Below are positions 54,762 through 64,000 of a stretch of 64,000 nt of DNA, one piece after another. Each line of letters begins with the position of its first letter. The stretch's first letter is position 1. A program made the translations under genes and the position numbers. The DNA comes from Shewanella sp. 10N.286.48.A6 (lineage in GTDB: Bacteria; Pseudomonadota; Gammaproteobacteria; Enterobacterales; Shewanellaceae): assembly GCF_002873135.1 (NCBI RefSeq), contig NZ_MCVI01000029.1:90017-154016 (forward strand). Direction: 5' to 3'. The notes beneath the pieces were generated by a model. It did no database searches. It was given only the letters and a program-made list of their open reading frames with translations, and was not told the origin of the DNA.

Positions 54762-56486
54762 ATGCAATCACAGCCGACATCTGACATCAATTTACTTTGG
54801 GGCGCACTCATTTTAGAAGAGTTAGCCAGACTGGGTGTTAAACATGTTTGTATGGCGCCAGGCTCTCGCTCAACCCCATTAACCTTAGCAGCGGCGCAGT
54901 CAAGCTTGCAATCTCACCTTCATTTTGACGAACGTGGGCTGGGTTTCATGGCGCTGGGCTTAGCTAAAGCCAGTCACAGCCCGGTGGCCATCATCACCAC
55001 TTCTGGCACTGCGGTGGCGAATCTGTATCCCGCCATTATTGAAGCTTGGCTTACTCAGGTGCCGCTGATTATTTTAACTGGCGACAGGCCGCCTGAACTC
55101 ATTGGCTGCGGCGCTAACCAAGCCATTAATCAGCCCGCCATTTTTGCTGATTACGCTAAGCAAGTGAATTTACCGACGCCGGATCTTGCCATCAGCCCTA
55201 ATACCTTGCTCACCACCATTGATGAAGCAGTGGCAAATTTAACCCAGCCAGTACATGTCAATTGCATGTACCGAGAGCCTCTGTATCCCACAGAGCTTCA
55301 AAGCCTAGGGCAATTAGCCCAATCAATGAGTGATTATGTAACGCCAATTACGCCATGGTTAAACCACTCTCACCCTTACACGGATTACGGCCAGTTAGCT
55401 CAAACCAATCTGCCTAGCCAAGACACTATGATGCGTTTTGCACACGGCAAAGGGATCATTGTGGCGGGAACCTTATCCCCCCAAGAAAACCCAAAGCAAA
55501 TTATTGAATTATCTCAAAAACTGGGTTGGCCAATAGTCGCCGACGCGCAATCACAACTGAGGCAGCACCCCAGTGTTATTGGCCATATCGATCAGCTGCT
55601 GCTAAATCCTAAAGCCAGTAAATTTATTGAACAAGCTGACCGCATTTTGGTGTTTGGTGGCCGCTTTATCTCTAAGCGTTTAATCAGCTTTATTGCTAAT
55701 CATCAATGGCATAGCTATTGGCAGGTATTAGCAAACCAGCAACGACTGGATCCAAACCATCAATCAAAACGAATTTGGCAAGCCAGTATCACTGCCATGT
55801 GCAATATCAATTGGCCTCGTTCCTCTGCAGCTAATTGGGCGTTAAGCTTAGTTGAGCACAATCAAAACATTGAAGCATTACTGACGCAGCATATTGATCA
55901 AAGTAGTTTTGGTGAGCCGCAAGTGGTTCGGCATATCGCTCAGCAGCAAAGCGCATCACATCAATGGTTTATTGGTAATAGCTTGCCAATACGCTTATAC
56001 GATATGTATGCACCAATCATTTGCGAGCTACCCGATATTTATACTAACCGCGGCGCATCGGGTATTGATGGCTTAATCGCTACCGCAACTGGGGTGGCAT
56101 TAGCCAATAATCAGCCTACCACCTTGCTTATTGGGGATATTTCCAGTTTGCACGACTTAAACTCACTGGCGATGACCAAACACGTTAACAGCCCGTTTGT
56201 GATTGTGATTTTAAACAATGACGGCGGTAATATCTTTAACCTGCTGCCGGTACCCAATGATGCCGTTCGAGAGCAATATTACCGCTTAAGCCATGGCTTA
56301 GAATTTGGCTACGCAGCAGCCATGTTTGGTCTGGCCTATAATCAAGTGGATAGTTTAACGAGTTTTAATGAAGCCTACGCCGATGCGATGGGATATGCAG
56401 GCACCTCAGTCATTGAAGTGAATGTCAGCCCAACTCAGGCCAGCGATCAGATTAAACTCATCGGACAATGGGTGAGGCAGCACTAA
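54762..56486 (+). CDS. menD: SEPHCHC synthase MenD
   Basis: 574 residues, a thiamine-diphosphate enzyme joining isochorismate and 2-oxoglutarate in menaquinone synthesis. N-terminal [14 protein letters not shown] and [17 protein letters not shown] (with the catalytic Glu) and the ThDP/Mg motif [14 protein letters not shown] to [10 protein letters not shown] are intact. The stop overlaps the menH ATG by one base. First gene of menDHCE. Confidence 0.95.
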   Translation: MQSQPTSDINLLWGALILEELARLGVKHVCMAPGSRSTPLTLAAAQSSLQSHLHFDERGLGFMALGLAKASHSPVAIITTSGTAVANLYPAIIEAWLTQVPLIILTGDRPPELIGCGANQAINQPAIFADYAKQVNLPTPDLAISPNTLLTTIDEAVANLTQPVHVNCMYREPLYPTELQSLGQLAQSMSDYVTPITPWLNHSHPYTDYGQLAQTNLPSQDTMMRFAHGKGIIVAGTLSPQENPKQIIELSQKLGWPIVADAQSQLRQHPSVIGHIDQLLLNPKASKFIEQADRILVFGGRFISKRLISFIANHQWHSYWQVLANQQRLDPNHQSKRIWQASITAMCNINWPRSSAANWALSLVEHNQNIEALLTQHIDQSSFGEPQVVRHIAQQQSASHQWFIGNSLPIRLYDMYAPIICELPDIYTNRGASGIDGLIATATGVALANNQPTTLLIGDISSLHDLNSLAMTKHVNSPFVIVILNNDGGNIFNLLPVPNDAVREQYYRLSHGLEFGYAAAMFGLAYNQVDSLTSFNEAYADAMGYAGTSVIEVNVSPTQASDQIKLIGQWVRQH

Positions 56487-57256
56487 TGCCAATAATTAAT
56501 CGTTTTGGCGACACCAATTTACCAGCACTGGTATTATTGCATGGTTTTTTGGGGTCAAAAGAAGACTGGCAAGCAAGCTTACAGATTTTAAGTCAGCACT
56601 TTCACTGTATCTGTATCGACTTACCAGGCCATGGTGACAATCAGCTAGAATTGCCAACCCCAGGCTTTGAAACGGCGGCGCAGTCTATTGTCGATAAAGT
56701 CATCCAGCTCGGTTATAGCCAATTTCATTTGTTAGGTTATTCATTAGGTGGCCGTATTGCACTGCACATTGCCAAGCTTTACCCCAAAGCAGTATTAAGT
56801 TTATTGCTGGAGTCAGCGCACTTAGGCTTAACCAGCAGCCGCGACAAACAAGCACGCCTCAAGCACGATCAAAAGTGGGCCGATAAGCTCGCCGTCGAAC
56901 CTATTAGAGACTTTCTCGAGCAATGGTATCAACAGCCAGTATTTGCTAATTTAACCACGGACGCTAGAAAAAACCTGATTGCGATTCGCAGTAAAAACAA
57001 TCCCCAAGCGCTGCTGCACTGTTTTAAAAGTACCTCGCTAGGGTTACAACAAAATGGCGAAAAAGTGCTGAAGCAATTACACTGCCCCGCCTACCTGTTA
57101 GTGGGAGAACAAGACAGTAAGTTCAGTCAACTTGCCCAGCAGTGGCAGCAAAAACTGCAACTTAACACAGTCACCATTGCTCATTGCGGTCACAATATCC
57201 ATAAAGCGCAACCTAAGATGTTTGCCGCTAGGATCATCCAACTTTTAACCCCTTAA
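56486..57256 (+). CDS. menH: SHCHC synthase MenH
   Basis: 256 residues, alpha/beta-hydrolase fold. Oxyanion strand LVLLHGFLGSKEDW, nucleophile Ser in GYSLGGRIALHIA, and final His in AHCGHNIHKAQP. It removes pyruvate from SEPHCHC. The ATG at 56486 (overlapping menD stop, GAGG upstream) is preferred to one six codons earlier. menC follows after 11 bp. Confidence 0.93.
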   Translation: MPIINRFGDTNLPALVLLHGFLGSKEDWQASLQILSQHFHCICIDLPGHGDNQLELPTPGFETAAQSIVDKVIQLGYSQFHLLGYSLGGRIALHIAKLYPKAVLSLLLESAHLGLTSSRDKQARLKHDQKWADKLAVEPIRDFLEQWYQQPVFANLTTDARKNLIAIRSKNNPQALLHCFKSTSLGLQQNGEKVLKQLHCPAYLLVGEQDSKFSQLAQQWQQKLQLNTVTIAHCGHNIHKAQPKMFAARIIQLLTP

Positions 57257-57267
57257 GGACATCATTC

Positions 57268-58446
57268 ATGGCAACCGCTAACAGTAATAATAACCAGGTT
57301 TTAATGAATGCCCCACGTATTAGTCAGCTTGAGTTATATCGTTATCAAATTAACTTGGCGCCCCATTTACCCGTAGCTAAACAACGTATTGATATCCGCC
57401 ACGGCTTAGTCATTGCAGCAAGTCTAACTAGCGGCCAACAAAGCTTTGTTGAAATAGCGCCACTGTCTGGCACTGACATTGAAGGCGTGGCGCTCAGCGG
57501 TTTTAGTCATGAATCACTTGACGCAGTTATCGAACAACTCACCACCCTATTACCACGCTTAATAGGCAGTAGCCTTACTCAAATTAATGAGATATTGGCA
57601 TCTGCTGAGCTTTATCCATCCGCTGCATTTGGCTTAAGTTTATTAGCCCTTAAGCTTGATGGCGGGTTTGATCATCCCCAATATGATTATGCTCAATCAA
57701 TGCAAAGTAAAATTGGCCTTTTCTATTATCAACCAGACTCAGATCTCAATAAGTTACGAGCAAAACTGGCCCAATTAGATAAACGCAGCTACTCAGTTAA
57801 AGTGAAAGTCGCCCAAGCCAGTATCGAGCAGGAAATAAAATATATTCATCAAATACTTGAGCTTAATCCAAAGCTTAAACTCCGTTTAGATGCCAACCAA
57901 GGCTTTACACCTGAGCAAGCCATTGAGTTTCTAGCGTGTTTGCCTAAAGCGGCCATTGAATATATTGAAGAGCCATGTAAAACCCCAGCAGAAAACCAAC
58001 AGGTTTACCAAGCCCTTAAAATTCCTTTTGCTTTAGATGAAAGCTTAAACGACAGCAAGTATCAATTTGACATGCTTGAAGGTCTAACCGCGCTGGTAAT
58101 TAAACCCACCATCATAGGCGGCATTAATCAATTAACAGGGTTAATTACCAAGGCCAATAGCCATGGCGTGCGCTGCATTTTAAGCTCAAGTTTAGAGGCA
58201 AACCTTGGGATTAATGACTTGGCTAAATTAAGCTATATGCTGACTCCAGATGAAACCCCAGGACTCGATACCCTATCAAGCTTTAGTGAACCGCTTATTG
58301 ATGAACAAGGGCAACTGAATAAAGCGGTTTGTGTGCTACTGCAGCGCGAAACGATTTCTGAAGCGACGATCAATCAAGACGCTGATCTCACCCAAGCTGC
58401 AGCTCTCAATCAAGCATCGATCCTTATTGCCGATAGCGAGCATTAA
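57268..58446 (+). CDS. menC: o-Succinylbenzoate synthase MenC
   Basis: 392 residues, enolase superfamily. The catalytic lysines in SVKVKVA, metal ligands in LRLDANQG, IEEPC and LDESL, and the second lysine in VIKPTIIGG are visible in order. The protein is longer than E. coli MenC (320): there is an N-terminal extension and a polar C-terminal tail of ~40 residues. AAGGAC precedes the ATG. menE starts one base after the stop. Confidence 0.93.
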   Translation: MATANSNNNQVLMNAPRISQLELYRYQINLAPHLPVAKQRIDIRHGLVIAASLTSGQQSFVEIAPLSGTDIEGVALSGFSHESLDAVIEQLTTLLPRLIGSSLTQINEILASAELYPSAAFGLSLLALKLDGGFDHPQYDYAQSMQSKIGLFYYQPDSDLNKLRAKLAQLDKRSYSVKVKVAQASIEQEIKYIHQILELNPKLKLRLDANQGFTPEQAIEFLACLPKAAIEYIEEPCKTPAENQQVYQALKIPFALDESLNDSKYQFDMLEGLTALVIKPTIIGGINQLTGLITKANSHGVRCILSSSLEANLGINDLAKLSYMLTPDETPGLDTLSSFSEPLIDEQGQLNKAVCVLLQRETISEATINQDADLTQAAALNQASILIADSEH

Positions 58447-58447
58447 T

Positions 58448-60016
58448 ATGAATAACATGATATCGCCGCTGCACCAAACTGCTATTGAACATCCAAATGC
58501 AGTGGCAATCATCTTACCGAATAGCGCCGCTGAGCTCACAGCGGGTTTCAATAAAACCGCCAGTGCATCAACTGCGAGTAACGATACCCAAACCGCCATT
58601 AGCTATGCTCAGTTAAGTCAGCTGGTATTAGCATTGGCGCAGCAACTTAGCGGCCAAGGGGTTGCAAAAAATCATCGACTGGCCTGCATTAGTCGTAATA
58701 ATCTGGAAATGATTTGCCTGTATTGGGCCTGTATTGATTTAGGGGCATTATTTTTTCCGATATCACCCCGTTTTCCTGCTGCGCAAATAAGCCAACTATG
58801 CCTGCGTTTTAACATCAATTACTATTGGTCTGAGGCTGATTTAACACCGCAATTAGCATCAGTATTAGCCACACAGGCACAGCCGCAACCTATCACAACT
58901 GAGGTGACATTTAAGCTTAACCTAAATACCAGTAAGCCACTCAGGCCCTTCGCTATCGACGCTAGCCAGCCAGTGAATGTTATTCTGACCTCTGGATCAA
59001 GTGGCACCCCAAAAGGAGTGGTTCATAGCCTTAGTAATCATATTGCTAGCGCCACAGGCTCAGCTGAAAATATCAACCTAGATAAAGGGGATAGCTGGTT
59101 ATTATCATTACCGCTATTTCATATTGGCGGCCTCGCCATTGTTAATCGCTGCGCCATCGCCGCTGCCACCATAGTACTCAGTACCGAGCAGCCTCTTGTT
59201 AAGCAATTAGCCCAAACGCCATTAAGCCACTTATCGTTAGTATCTGCCCAGCTAAGCCAGATTTTAGACACTGATGCGACAGTACTTAAACATGTAAAAG
59301 CATTATTGCTCGGTGGCGGCGCGATCGATCTGCTACTGGTTAAACAGCTAGCTCAGTTACACATCAGCGCTTTTTGCAGTTACGGCATGTCAGAGATGAG
59401 CTCACAAATCACTACCGCGGCCATTAATAGCGCTAATCATTTAGGTACAGCGCTGCCACAGCGGCAATTAAAGCTAGTTGATGGGGTAATTTGGGTCAAA
59501 GGCCCATGTTTATTTTTAGGCTATTTACAAGCAAGCCCTGATCACAGCCTAAGCGCTTCACAGCAGCGAGCAGAGCCCATACTTGAGCCTCCTGTTGATG
59601 AGAACGGTTGGTTTTGCACTAATGACCAAGGCCAATTTGATGACCAAGGTCAGTTACATTTACTGGGCCGCGTAGACAATATGTTTATCTGTGGTGGTGA
59701 AAATATTCACCCAGAAGAAATTGAAGCCGCCTTAAGGGCTCACCCTGATATCGCTCAGGCCATTGTGTTTGGCCAATATGATGCTAAATTTAGCTTGCTA
59801 CCAGCAGCAATTATTCAATTTAAAGCTCCCCAAGCCCAGCTAACAACCGAGGTTATTGGCAGCATTGAAGCACTGCTATTAAAGTTTATCGCTCGCTTTA
59901 AGCGCCCGCGTCACTATTACCCTTGGCCCGATAATATTGAGTCCGCCAGTTTAAAAATACCTCGCAAACAGATCATTGCTGCGGTTAAGAGCCAATATAA
60001 CCTCGACTCACTTTAG
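58448..60016 (+). CDS. menE: o-Succinylbenzoate-CoA ligase MenE
   Basis: 522 residues, ANL adenylate-forming enzyme. The P-loop (LTSGSSGTPKGVVHSLSNH), A5 (SYGMSEMSSQ), and the C-terminal hinge region (LLGRVDNMFICGGENIHPEE) with the final lysine segment (LKIPRKQI) are present. The frame is open further upstream inside menC but the ATG at 58448 fits the family. The ribosome site is weak, consistent with coupling to menC. menB and menF are not in this cluster. Confidence 0.93.
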   Translation: MNNMISPLHQTAIEHPNAVAIILPNSAAELTAGFNKTASASTASNDTQTAISYAQLSQLVLALAQQLSGQGVAKNHRLACISRNNLEMICLYWACIDLGALFFPISPRFPAAQISQLCLRFNINYYWSEADLTPQLASVLATQAQPQPITTEVTFKLNLNTSKPLRPFAIDASQPVNVILTSGSSGTPKGVVHSLSNHIASATGSAENINLDKGDSWLLSLPLFHIGGLAIVNRCAIAAATIVLSTEQPLVKQLAQTPLSHLSLVSAQLSQILDTDATVLKHVKALLLGGGAIDLLLVKQLAQLHISAFCSYGMSEMSSQITTAAINSANHLGTALPQRQLKLVDGVIWVKGPCLFLGYLQASPDHSLSASQQRAEPILEPPVDENGWFCTNDQGQFDDQGQLHLLGRVDNMFICGGENIHPEEIEAALRAHPDIAQAIVFGQYDAKFSLLPAAIIQFKAPQAQLTTEVIGSIEALLLKFIARFKRPRHYYPWPDNIESASLKIPRKQIIAAVKSQYNLDSL

Positions 60017-60079
60017 GCTGTTTTATCACGGCTTTCAGCTAATAACAGCTTTAGTTGAAAGCTAATTTTTAGCCACAAA

Positions 60080-60108
60080 AAAACCTGCCGTAGCAGGTTT
60101 TAGTTTTT
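60080..60108. terminator. Bidirectional terminator between menE and rpoH
   Basis: 9-bp stem AAAACCTGC / GCAGGTTTT with CGTA loop and T run on the plus strand; A-run upstream serves the minus strand. Confidence 0.85.
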
Positions 60109-60141
60109 AGCTAGATTGAAGTGAATCAACCCGAGGCTAAG

Positions 60142-61005
60142 TTAGATTTCCATACAAGATTTAAGCTTGGTCATGGCATTCTTTTCAAGCTGTCTAATGC
60201 GCTCTGCAGACACTTGGTAAGTAGCGGCTAATTCTTGTAGTGTTGTCTTGTCATCATCTAACCAACGCGCTCTTAAAATATGTTGGCTACGTTCATCAAG
60301 GGTTTTAATTGCCGAGAATAAACGCGCTTGAGAGTCTGACTCCCAATTTTGATTTTCAACTTCAAGTGCAACATCGGAAGAATGATCTTCTAAATAATGA
60401 ACTGGGGCAAAATCCACACCGCTGTCATCATCATTGTCGCTGGCTAAATCAAATGCAGGATCTTGAGCCGCCATACGCGACTCCATCTCAGTGACGTCTT
60501 TTTTAGACACCCCAAGGTTTTCGGCAACCATGCCGACTTCTTCATCACTAAACCAGCCTAAACGCTTTTTGGTTTTACGAATGTTGAAGAATAATTTACG
60601 TTGCGCTTTGGTGGTGGCAACTTTCACAATACGCCAGTTTTTAAGCACGTATTCATGAATTTCAGCTTTAATCCAATGCACAGCAAAAGACACCAAGCGC
60701 ACACCAACACCAGGATCAAAACGTTTTACCGCTTTCATCAAACCAATGTTGCCTTCTTGAATAAGGTCCGCCTGTGGCAAACCATATCCTGAATAACCTT
60801 TAGCCACATGCACTACAAAGCGCAGGTGCGACATAATCAGTTTTTTTGCCGCTTGTAGATCGCCAGTTTCTTGCAAACGCTTGGCTAACTCATGCTCTTC
60901 TTCGGCCCCAAGCATTTCGATGCCTGTGACTGACTGCATATAAGCTTCTAAGCTGCTACTACCTCTAGGGACAGTAAGTGACATAGATTGCGATTGAAAG
61001 GCCAT
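60142..61005 (-). CDS. rpoH: Heat-shock sigma factor RpoH (sigma-32)
   Basis: 287 residues. Region 1.2-2 ([39 protein letters not shown]), the RpoH box [17 protein letters not shown], and region 4 ([20 protein letters not shown]) are intact. It controls chaperones and proteases of the heat-shock response. It lies after ftsX as in most gammaproteobacteria. Regulation by mRNA folding and DnaK/FtsH is likely by family knowledge, not seen here. Confidence 0.97.
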   Translation of the reverse strand: MAFQSQSMSLTVPRGSSSLEAYMQSVTGIEMLGAEEEHELAKRLQETGDLQAAKKLIMSHLRFVVHVAKGYSGYGLPQADLIQEGNIGLMKAVKRFDPGVGVRLVSFAVHWIKAEIHEYVLKNWRIVKVATTKAQRKLFFNIRKTKKRLGWFSDEEVGMVAENLGVSKKDVTEMESRMAAQDPAFDLASDNDDDSGVDFAPVHYLEDHSSDVALEVENQNWESDSQARLFSAIKTLDERSQHILRARWLDDDKTTLQELAATYQVSAERIRQLEKNAMTKLKSCMEI

Positions 61006-61202
61006 TGGCGCTCCTACATTAACAACATTAAAACGGTCTATTGCTCATTATACAGCTAGCTGGCGGCAATAGCTTGTGAACTATCTATGATATGGCGACA
61101 TATGTCAACATGGCGACCAGATTAGTTGGTGCACATTTTTTGTGCTAATTTATACTCGACTGAAAACACATCGATTACAAGTTAATAAAAATTCATCAAA
61201 GC

Positions 61203-61242
61203 CGCGATCAACTTAGCTATTACGCGATCAATTTAGCTATTA
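61203..61242. repeat. Two tandem 20-bp direct repeats between ftsX and rpoH
   Basis: Units at 61203-61222 and 61223-61242 (cgcgatcaacttagctatta and the same with one C to T change) end 18 bases before the ftsX stop. The remaining interval to rpoH (61006-61202) should hold rpoH promoters; none was confidently assigned. Confidence 0.9.
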
Positions 61243-61260
61243 AATGATACCAACCAAGCC

Positions 61261-62226
61261 CTAAGAAGGTTCAATGGCACGTAAATGCTGCCTTACCGAT
61301 AAGTATGAACCTAGCCAGCCTAAAAACGAGGCAAGTAGCACTAACTTAATTAGCTCAGAGAAACTCAAGGCTTGAATTTGCAACTGGCTACCATAAAGAC
61401 CTAACAACTCAGCTAAAGCAGAATCAAGATACCAGACTAATAAGTTGATAATGACCCAAGCTAACACGCCGCCAATCACCCCATACCAAATACCGGTATA
61501 AAGAAACGGCCGTTGAATAAAAGACTCTGTGGCGCCGACCAGTTTCATGACTTCAATTTCAGTACGGCGATTCATAATGGCTAAGCGAATAGTATTGCCA
61601 ATCACTAACACCACTGCTAATACCAGTAACGCAGCAATGGCGAGTACCGTGCGCTCAATGAGTTTCACCATCGCTTGTAAACGTTCAAGCCATTCAATAT
61701 CTAAACGGCCAAAGCTCACTTCAGGTTCACGCTCAAGCTTTACTAATAGTTGCCTTGCCCCTTCTGGACTCGAGTGACGAGCCAAAGGCGTTACCACCAC
61801 CACGGCTGGCAACGGGTTACTATCAAGGTAAGATAATGCTTCGCCAAAGCCTGATAAGCGCTGAAACTCTTCTAGCGCTTGCTCGCGGTTTATATAGTCA
61901 ACCGCATCAACTTCAGCGTATACATTAATACGGCGGATCAAATTTTGAATCGATTGCTCACTGCGGCCTTCATTAATAAATAACGATATTTCGGCAGCAT
62001 TATTCCATGACTGGGTGATGTTTTCGGCATTTTTAACCAGTACTTGCAACGCAGCAGGTAAGCTCAAACTCACCCCTAGTACCGCCATGGTCATCACAGA
62101 GGACACCGGGTTGCGCCACAGCTCGCCCACACTCGCCATTGCTTGCTGAATGTGGCGCACAAAAAACATCACGACTCGACCCGTAAAAGGCAGCTTACTG
62201 GCGGTAATTTTAACTTTTCTGGTCAT
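61261..62226 (-). CDS. ftsX: Cell-division ABC transporter permease FtsX
   Basis: 321 residues with four transmembrane helices, a long N-terminal cytoplasmic part and a periplasmic loop (~residues 65-170). The conserved NRRTEIEVMKLVGAT segment is present. With FtsE it activates peptidoglycan hydrolases at the septum through EnvC-like partners. The ATG overlaps the ftsE stop by one base. Confidence 0.94.
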   Translation of the reverse strand: MTRKVKITASKLPFTGRVVMFFVRHIQQAMASVGELWRNPVSSVMTMAVLGVSLSLPAALQVLVKNAENITQSWNNAAEISLFINEGRSEQSIQNLIRRINVYAEVDAVDYINREQALEEFQRLSGFGEALSYLDSNPLPAVVVVTPLARHSSPEGARQLLVKLEREPEVSFGRLDIEWLERLQAMVKLIERTVLAIAALLVLAVVLVIGNTIRLAIMNRRTEIEVMKLVGATESFIQRPFLYTGIWYGVIGGVLAWVIINLLVWYLDSALAELLGLYGSQLQIQALSFSELIKLVLLASFLGWLGSYLSVRQHLRAIEPS

Positions 62227-62918
62227 TATACTTGCCCTTCTGTGGTCGCAGTATAGAGCTCGTCATTGCCAAGCATTTTGCCCTGACGCAGGGTTAAGGT
62301 GCGGTATTTCATCCGGGCAATCAAGCCTAAGTCATGGGTGGCAATCAGCACGCTAGTGCCAGAATCATGGAAGGTTTCGAATAATCTTAAGATATCCATC
62401 GATAACTTAGGATCTAAGTTACCTGTGGGTTCATCGGCCAGTAATAAAGGCGGTTTGTTGACAATGGCGCGGGCAATACCAACACGTTGTTGCTCACCGC
62501 CAGATAGCATGATGGGTAAATGACGCTCTTTGCCATACAGCCCCACCATGTCGAGTGCGCCAGCAACTCTTTTGCGGATCTCGCCGTGGGAGAAGCCTTC
62601 AATCACTAATGGCAGCGCAATATTATCAAATACGCTTTTATCCATTAATAAGTGGTGGTTTTGAAAAATCATGCCGATATTGCGACGTAAATACGGCACA
62701 TGCTTTTTCCCTAACTTGGCAATATCATGACCATTAATCGATACTTTACCGGCACTGGCTCGCTCAATCACAGTGATCAATTTGAGCAAGGTACTTTTAC
62801 CTGCGCCAGAATGTCCGGTTAAAAAGGCCATTTCCCCTTGTTGGAGGTGAAAATTAACTTCTGAGAGTGCTTTTTGGCCACCCGGATAAATCTTACTGAC
62901 TTGCTCAAACTGGATCAT
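62226..62918 (-). CDS. ftsE: Cell-division ATPase FtsE
   Basis: 230 residues, ABC ATPase. Walker A GHSGAGKSTLLK, signature LSGGEQQRVGIARA, Walker B LLLADEPTGNLD. Partner of FtsX at the septal ring. It starts 6 bp after ftsY ends and overlaps ftsX. Confidence 0.96.
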   Translation of the reverse strand: MIQFEQVSKIYPGGQKALSEVNFHLQQGEMAFLTGHSGAGKSTLLKLITVIERASAGKVSINGHDIAKLGKKHVPYLRRNIGMIFQNHHLLMDKSVFDNIALPLVIEGFSHGEIRKRVAGALDMVGLYGKERHLPIMLSGGEQQRVGIARAIVNKPPLLLADEPTGNLDPKLSMDILRLFETFHDSGTSVLIATHDLGLIARMKYRTLTLRQGKMLGNDELYTATTEGQV

Positions 62919-62924
62919 AAATGA

Positions 62925-64000
62925 CTATTCTGCCTTTTCCTGACTAAATAATGCTTCGATGAAATCGCTGGAATTAAAAGTACGTAAGTCATCAATTTGC
63001 TCACCAACACCTATGTGTCGGATCGGAATATTAAACTTATCAGCAATGGCGAAAATAACCCCACCTTTTGCAGTACCATCTAATTTACTAATGGTGATCC
63101 CCGTTACCCCAACGGCTTCTTGGAATAACTGCGCCTGGCTAATGGCATTTTGCCCGGTACTTGCATCTAGCGTTAGCATCACCTCGTGAGGCGCATTAGG
63201 GTCTAATTTTTTCATGACGCGAACAACTTTTTTCAGCTCTTCCATCAAATGACTCTTATTTTGTAAACGCCCTGCCGTATCGGCAATCAGTACGTCAACA
63301 TTACGCGCTTTGGCAGCTTGTAATGCATCAAATAATACCGAGGCACTGTCTGCGCCGGTATGTTGGGCAATCACTGGGATGTCATTACGTTGTCCCCAAA
63401 CCTGTAATTGCTCAACGGCTGCTGCACGGAAGGTATCACCAGCCGCTAACATGACAGATTTGCCTTGTTTTTGATACTGTTTTGCTAATTTACCAATGGT
63501 GGTAGTTTTACCCACGCCATTTACACCGACCATTAAAATAACAAATGGGCCGTCTGCATTTTCAGGCACTAAAGGGACTGCCACTGGATCGAGAATAGTT
63601 TGTAATTCGTCTCGTAATAAATCATATAGCGCTTCGGCATCTTTAAGTTGCTTACGTGATGCTTGTGAGGTCAAATTATCAATCAGGCGAGTGGTGGTTT
63701 CGACGCCCACATCGGCAATCAATAATTGCTCTTCGAGTTCTTCGAATAAGTCATCGTCAATTTTTTTACCGCGGAAGATCCCCATAAAGCCGCTACCAAT
63801 GTTTTCACTGGTTCGCAGTAATCCACGCTTTAAGCGGGCAAATAAGCCCTCTTTTACCGGTTTAGCCTGAGGCTCATCCACTTGCTCTTGCTCAACGTCA
63901 GCCGCTTCGGCTTCTGCTGCCAATCGAGCTTGTTCTTGGTCAGCAAGACGTTGCTGCTCTGCTGCACGTTCAGCTTCTAGTGCAATACGCGCCGCTTCGG
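62925..64000 (-). CDS. ftsY: Signal-recognition-particle receptor FtsY (partial, N-terminus beyond window)
   Basis: The minus-strand frame stays open to the right edge, so the true start lies outside. The visible part has the Ala/Glu/Arg-rich acidic N-terminal A region, then the NG domain: GTPase G1 GVNGVGKTTTIGKLA, DTAGRLQNKSHLMEEL (G3) and SKLDGTAKGG (G4/G5). It docks SRP-ribosome complexes at the membrane. First gene of ftsY-ftsE-ftsX-rpoH. Confidence 0.96.
   Translation of the reverse strand, partial: EAARIALEAERAAEQQRLADQEQARLAAEAEAADVEQEQVDEPQAKPVKEGLFARLKRGLLRTSENIGSGFMGIFRGKKIDDDLFEELEEQLLIADVGVETTTRLIDNLTSQASRKQLKDAEALYDLLRDELQTILDPVAVPLVPENADGPFVILMVGVNGVGKTTTIGKLAKQYQKQGKSVMLAAGDTFRAAAVEQLQVWGQRNDIPVIAQHTGADSASVLFDALQAAKARNVDVLIADTAGRLQNKSHLMEELKKVVRVMKKLDPNAPHEVMLTLDASTGQNAISQAQLFQEAVGVTGITISKLDGTAKGGVIFAIADKFNIPIRHIGVGEQIDDLRTFNSSDFIEALFSQEKAE

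Noticed and set aside
58331-58447. Longer N-terminal start for menE inside menC
   Set aside because: The added 39 residues are out of keeping with the family and overlap menC; the ATG at 58448 gives a normal N-terminus.
63496-63870. 124-codon frame opposite ftsY
   Set aside because: Antisense to the conserved FtsY NG domain.

Overview
The window looks like chromosomal DNA of a marine gammaproteobacterium, most likely Shewanella. This is inferred from familiar protein families and gene order (menDHCE next to rpoH-ftsX-ftsE-ftsY, glnA/bipA/ntrBC, cpxRA with a Spy-like gene, an MSHA-type pilin), not from a database search. No rRNA, tRNA, CRISPR array, insertion sequence, integrase or prophage gene was seen.

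Bases 1-17,600 hold the distal half of a second, lateral-type flagellar system: flgE(end)-F-G-H-I-J-K-L, an unrecognised glutamine-rich gene, a short flagellin (lafA), an opposite-strand flagellin lysine methylase (fliB), then fliD-S-T-K-L-A-motA-motB. The order fliDSTKLA-motAB matches the lateral lafBCDEFSTU set of Vibrio parahaemolyticus. FlgJ lacks the muramidase domain. A near-perfect sigma-54 promoter with two upstream 10-bp repeats precedes fliD, so the lateral sigma-28 gene (fliA) should itself be under sigma-54 control. A PilZ-type c-di-GMP receptor gene overlaps the end of motB and is followed by a small membrane protein gene.

Bases 17,600-23,100 carry minus-strand accessory genes: a secreted protein of unknown function, a lone MSHA-like pilin, a DAACS-family symporter, and a large secreted protein with repeated W-x-GPW motifs. 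Bases 23,300-30,900 form a nitrogen-control region: glnA with a candidate sigma-54 promoter and NtrC site, bipA, ppnP, a DUF4124 protein, and ntrB-ntrC preceded by a near-perfect NtrC palindrome. Bases 31,000-37,500 hold gntK, fieF and an envelope-stress group: a Spy/CpxP-like gene with a perfect CpxR box upstream, a thioredoxin-DsbD-like fusion, and cpxR-cpxA.

Bases 37,500-54,600 are mixed housekeeping and accessory genes: trmL, a catalytic/non-catalytic M16 peptidase pair, an M20 amidohydrolase, a ModF-like double ABC ATPase with a missing first Walker A, a DTW-domain tRNA modification enzyme, a porin-like protein, a Bcr/CflA exporter with a divergent LysR regulator, a Sel1-repeat protein, a YciC-like membrane protein, DUF2780 and TerB-like proteins, and a YjeH-like exporter with a divergent Lrp/AsnC regulator. 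Bases 54,700-60,000 encode menaquinone synthesis (menD-H-C-E, tightly overlapping). Bases 60,100-64,000 carry rpoH, ftsX, ftsE and the 3' part of ftsY, which runs off the end.

The least explained parts are the lateral flagellar accessories (glutamine-rich protein, inserted methylase, poly-Asp tract in FliD, PilZ plus membrane protein after motB). No wholly new defence or mobile system was visible.
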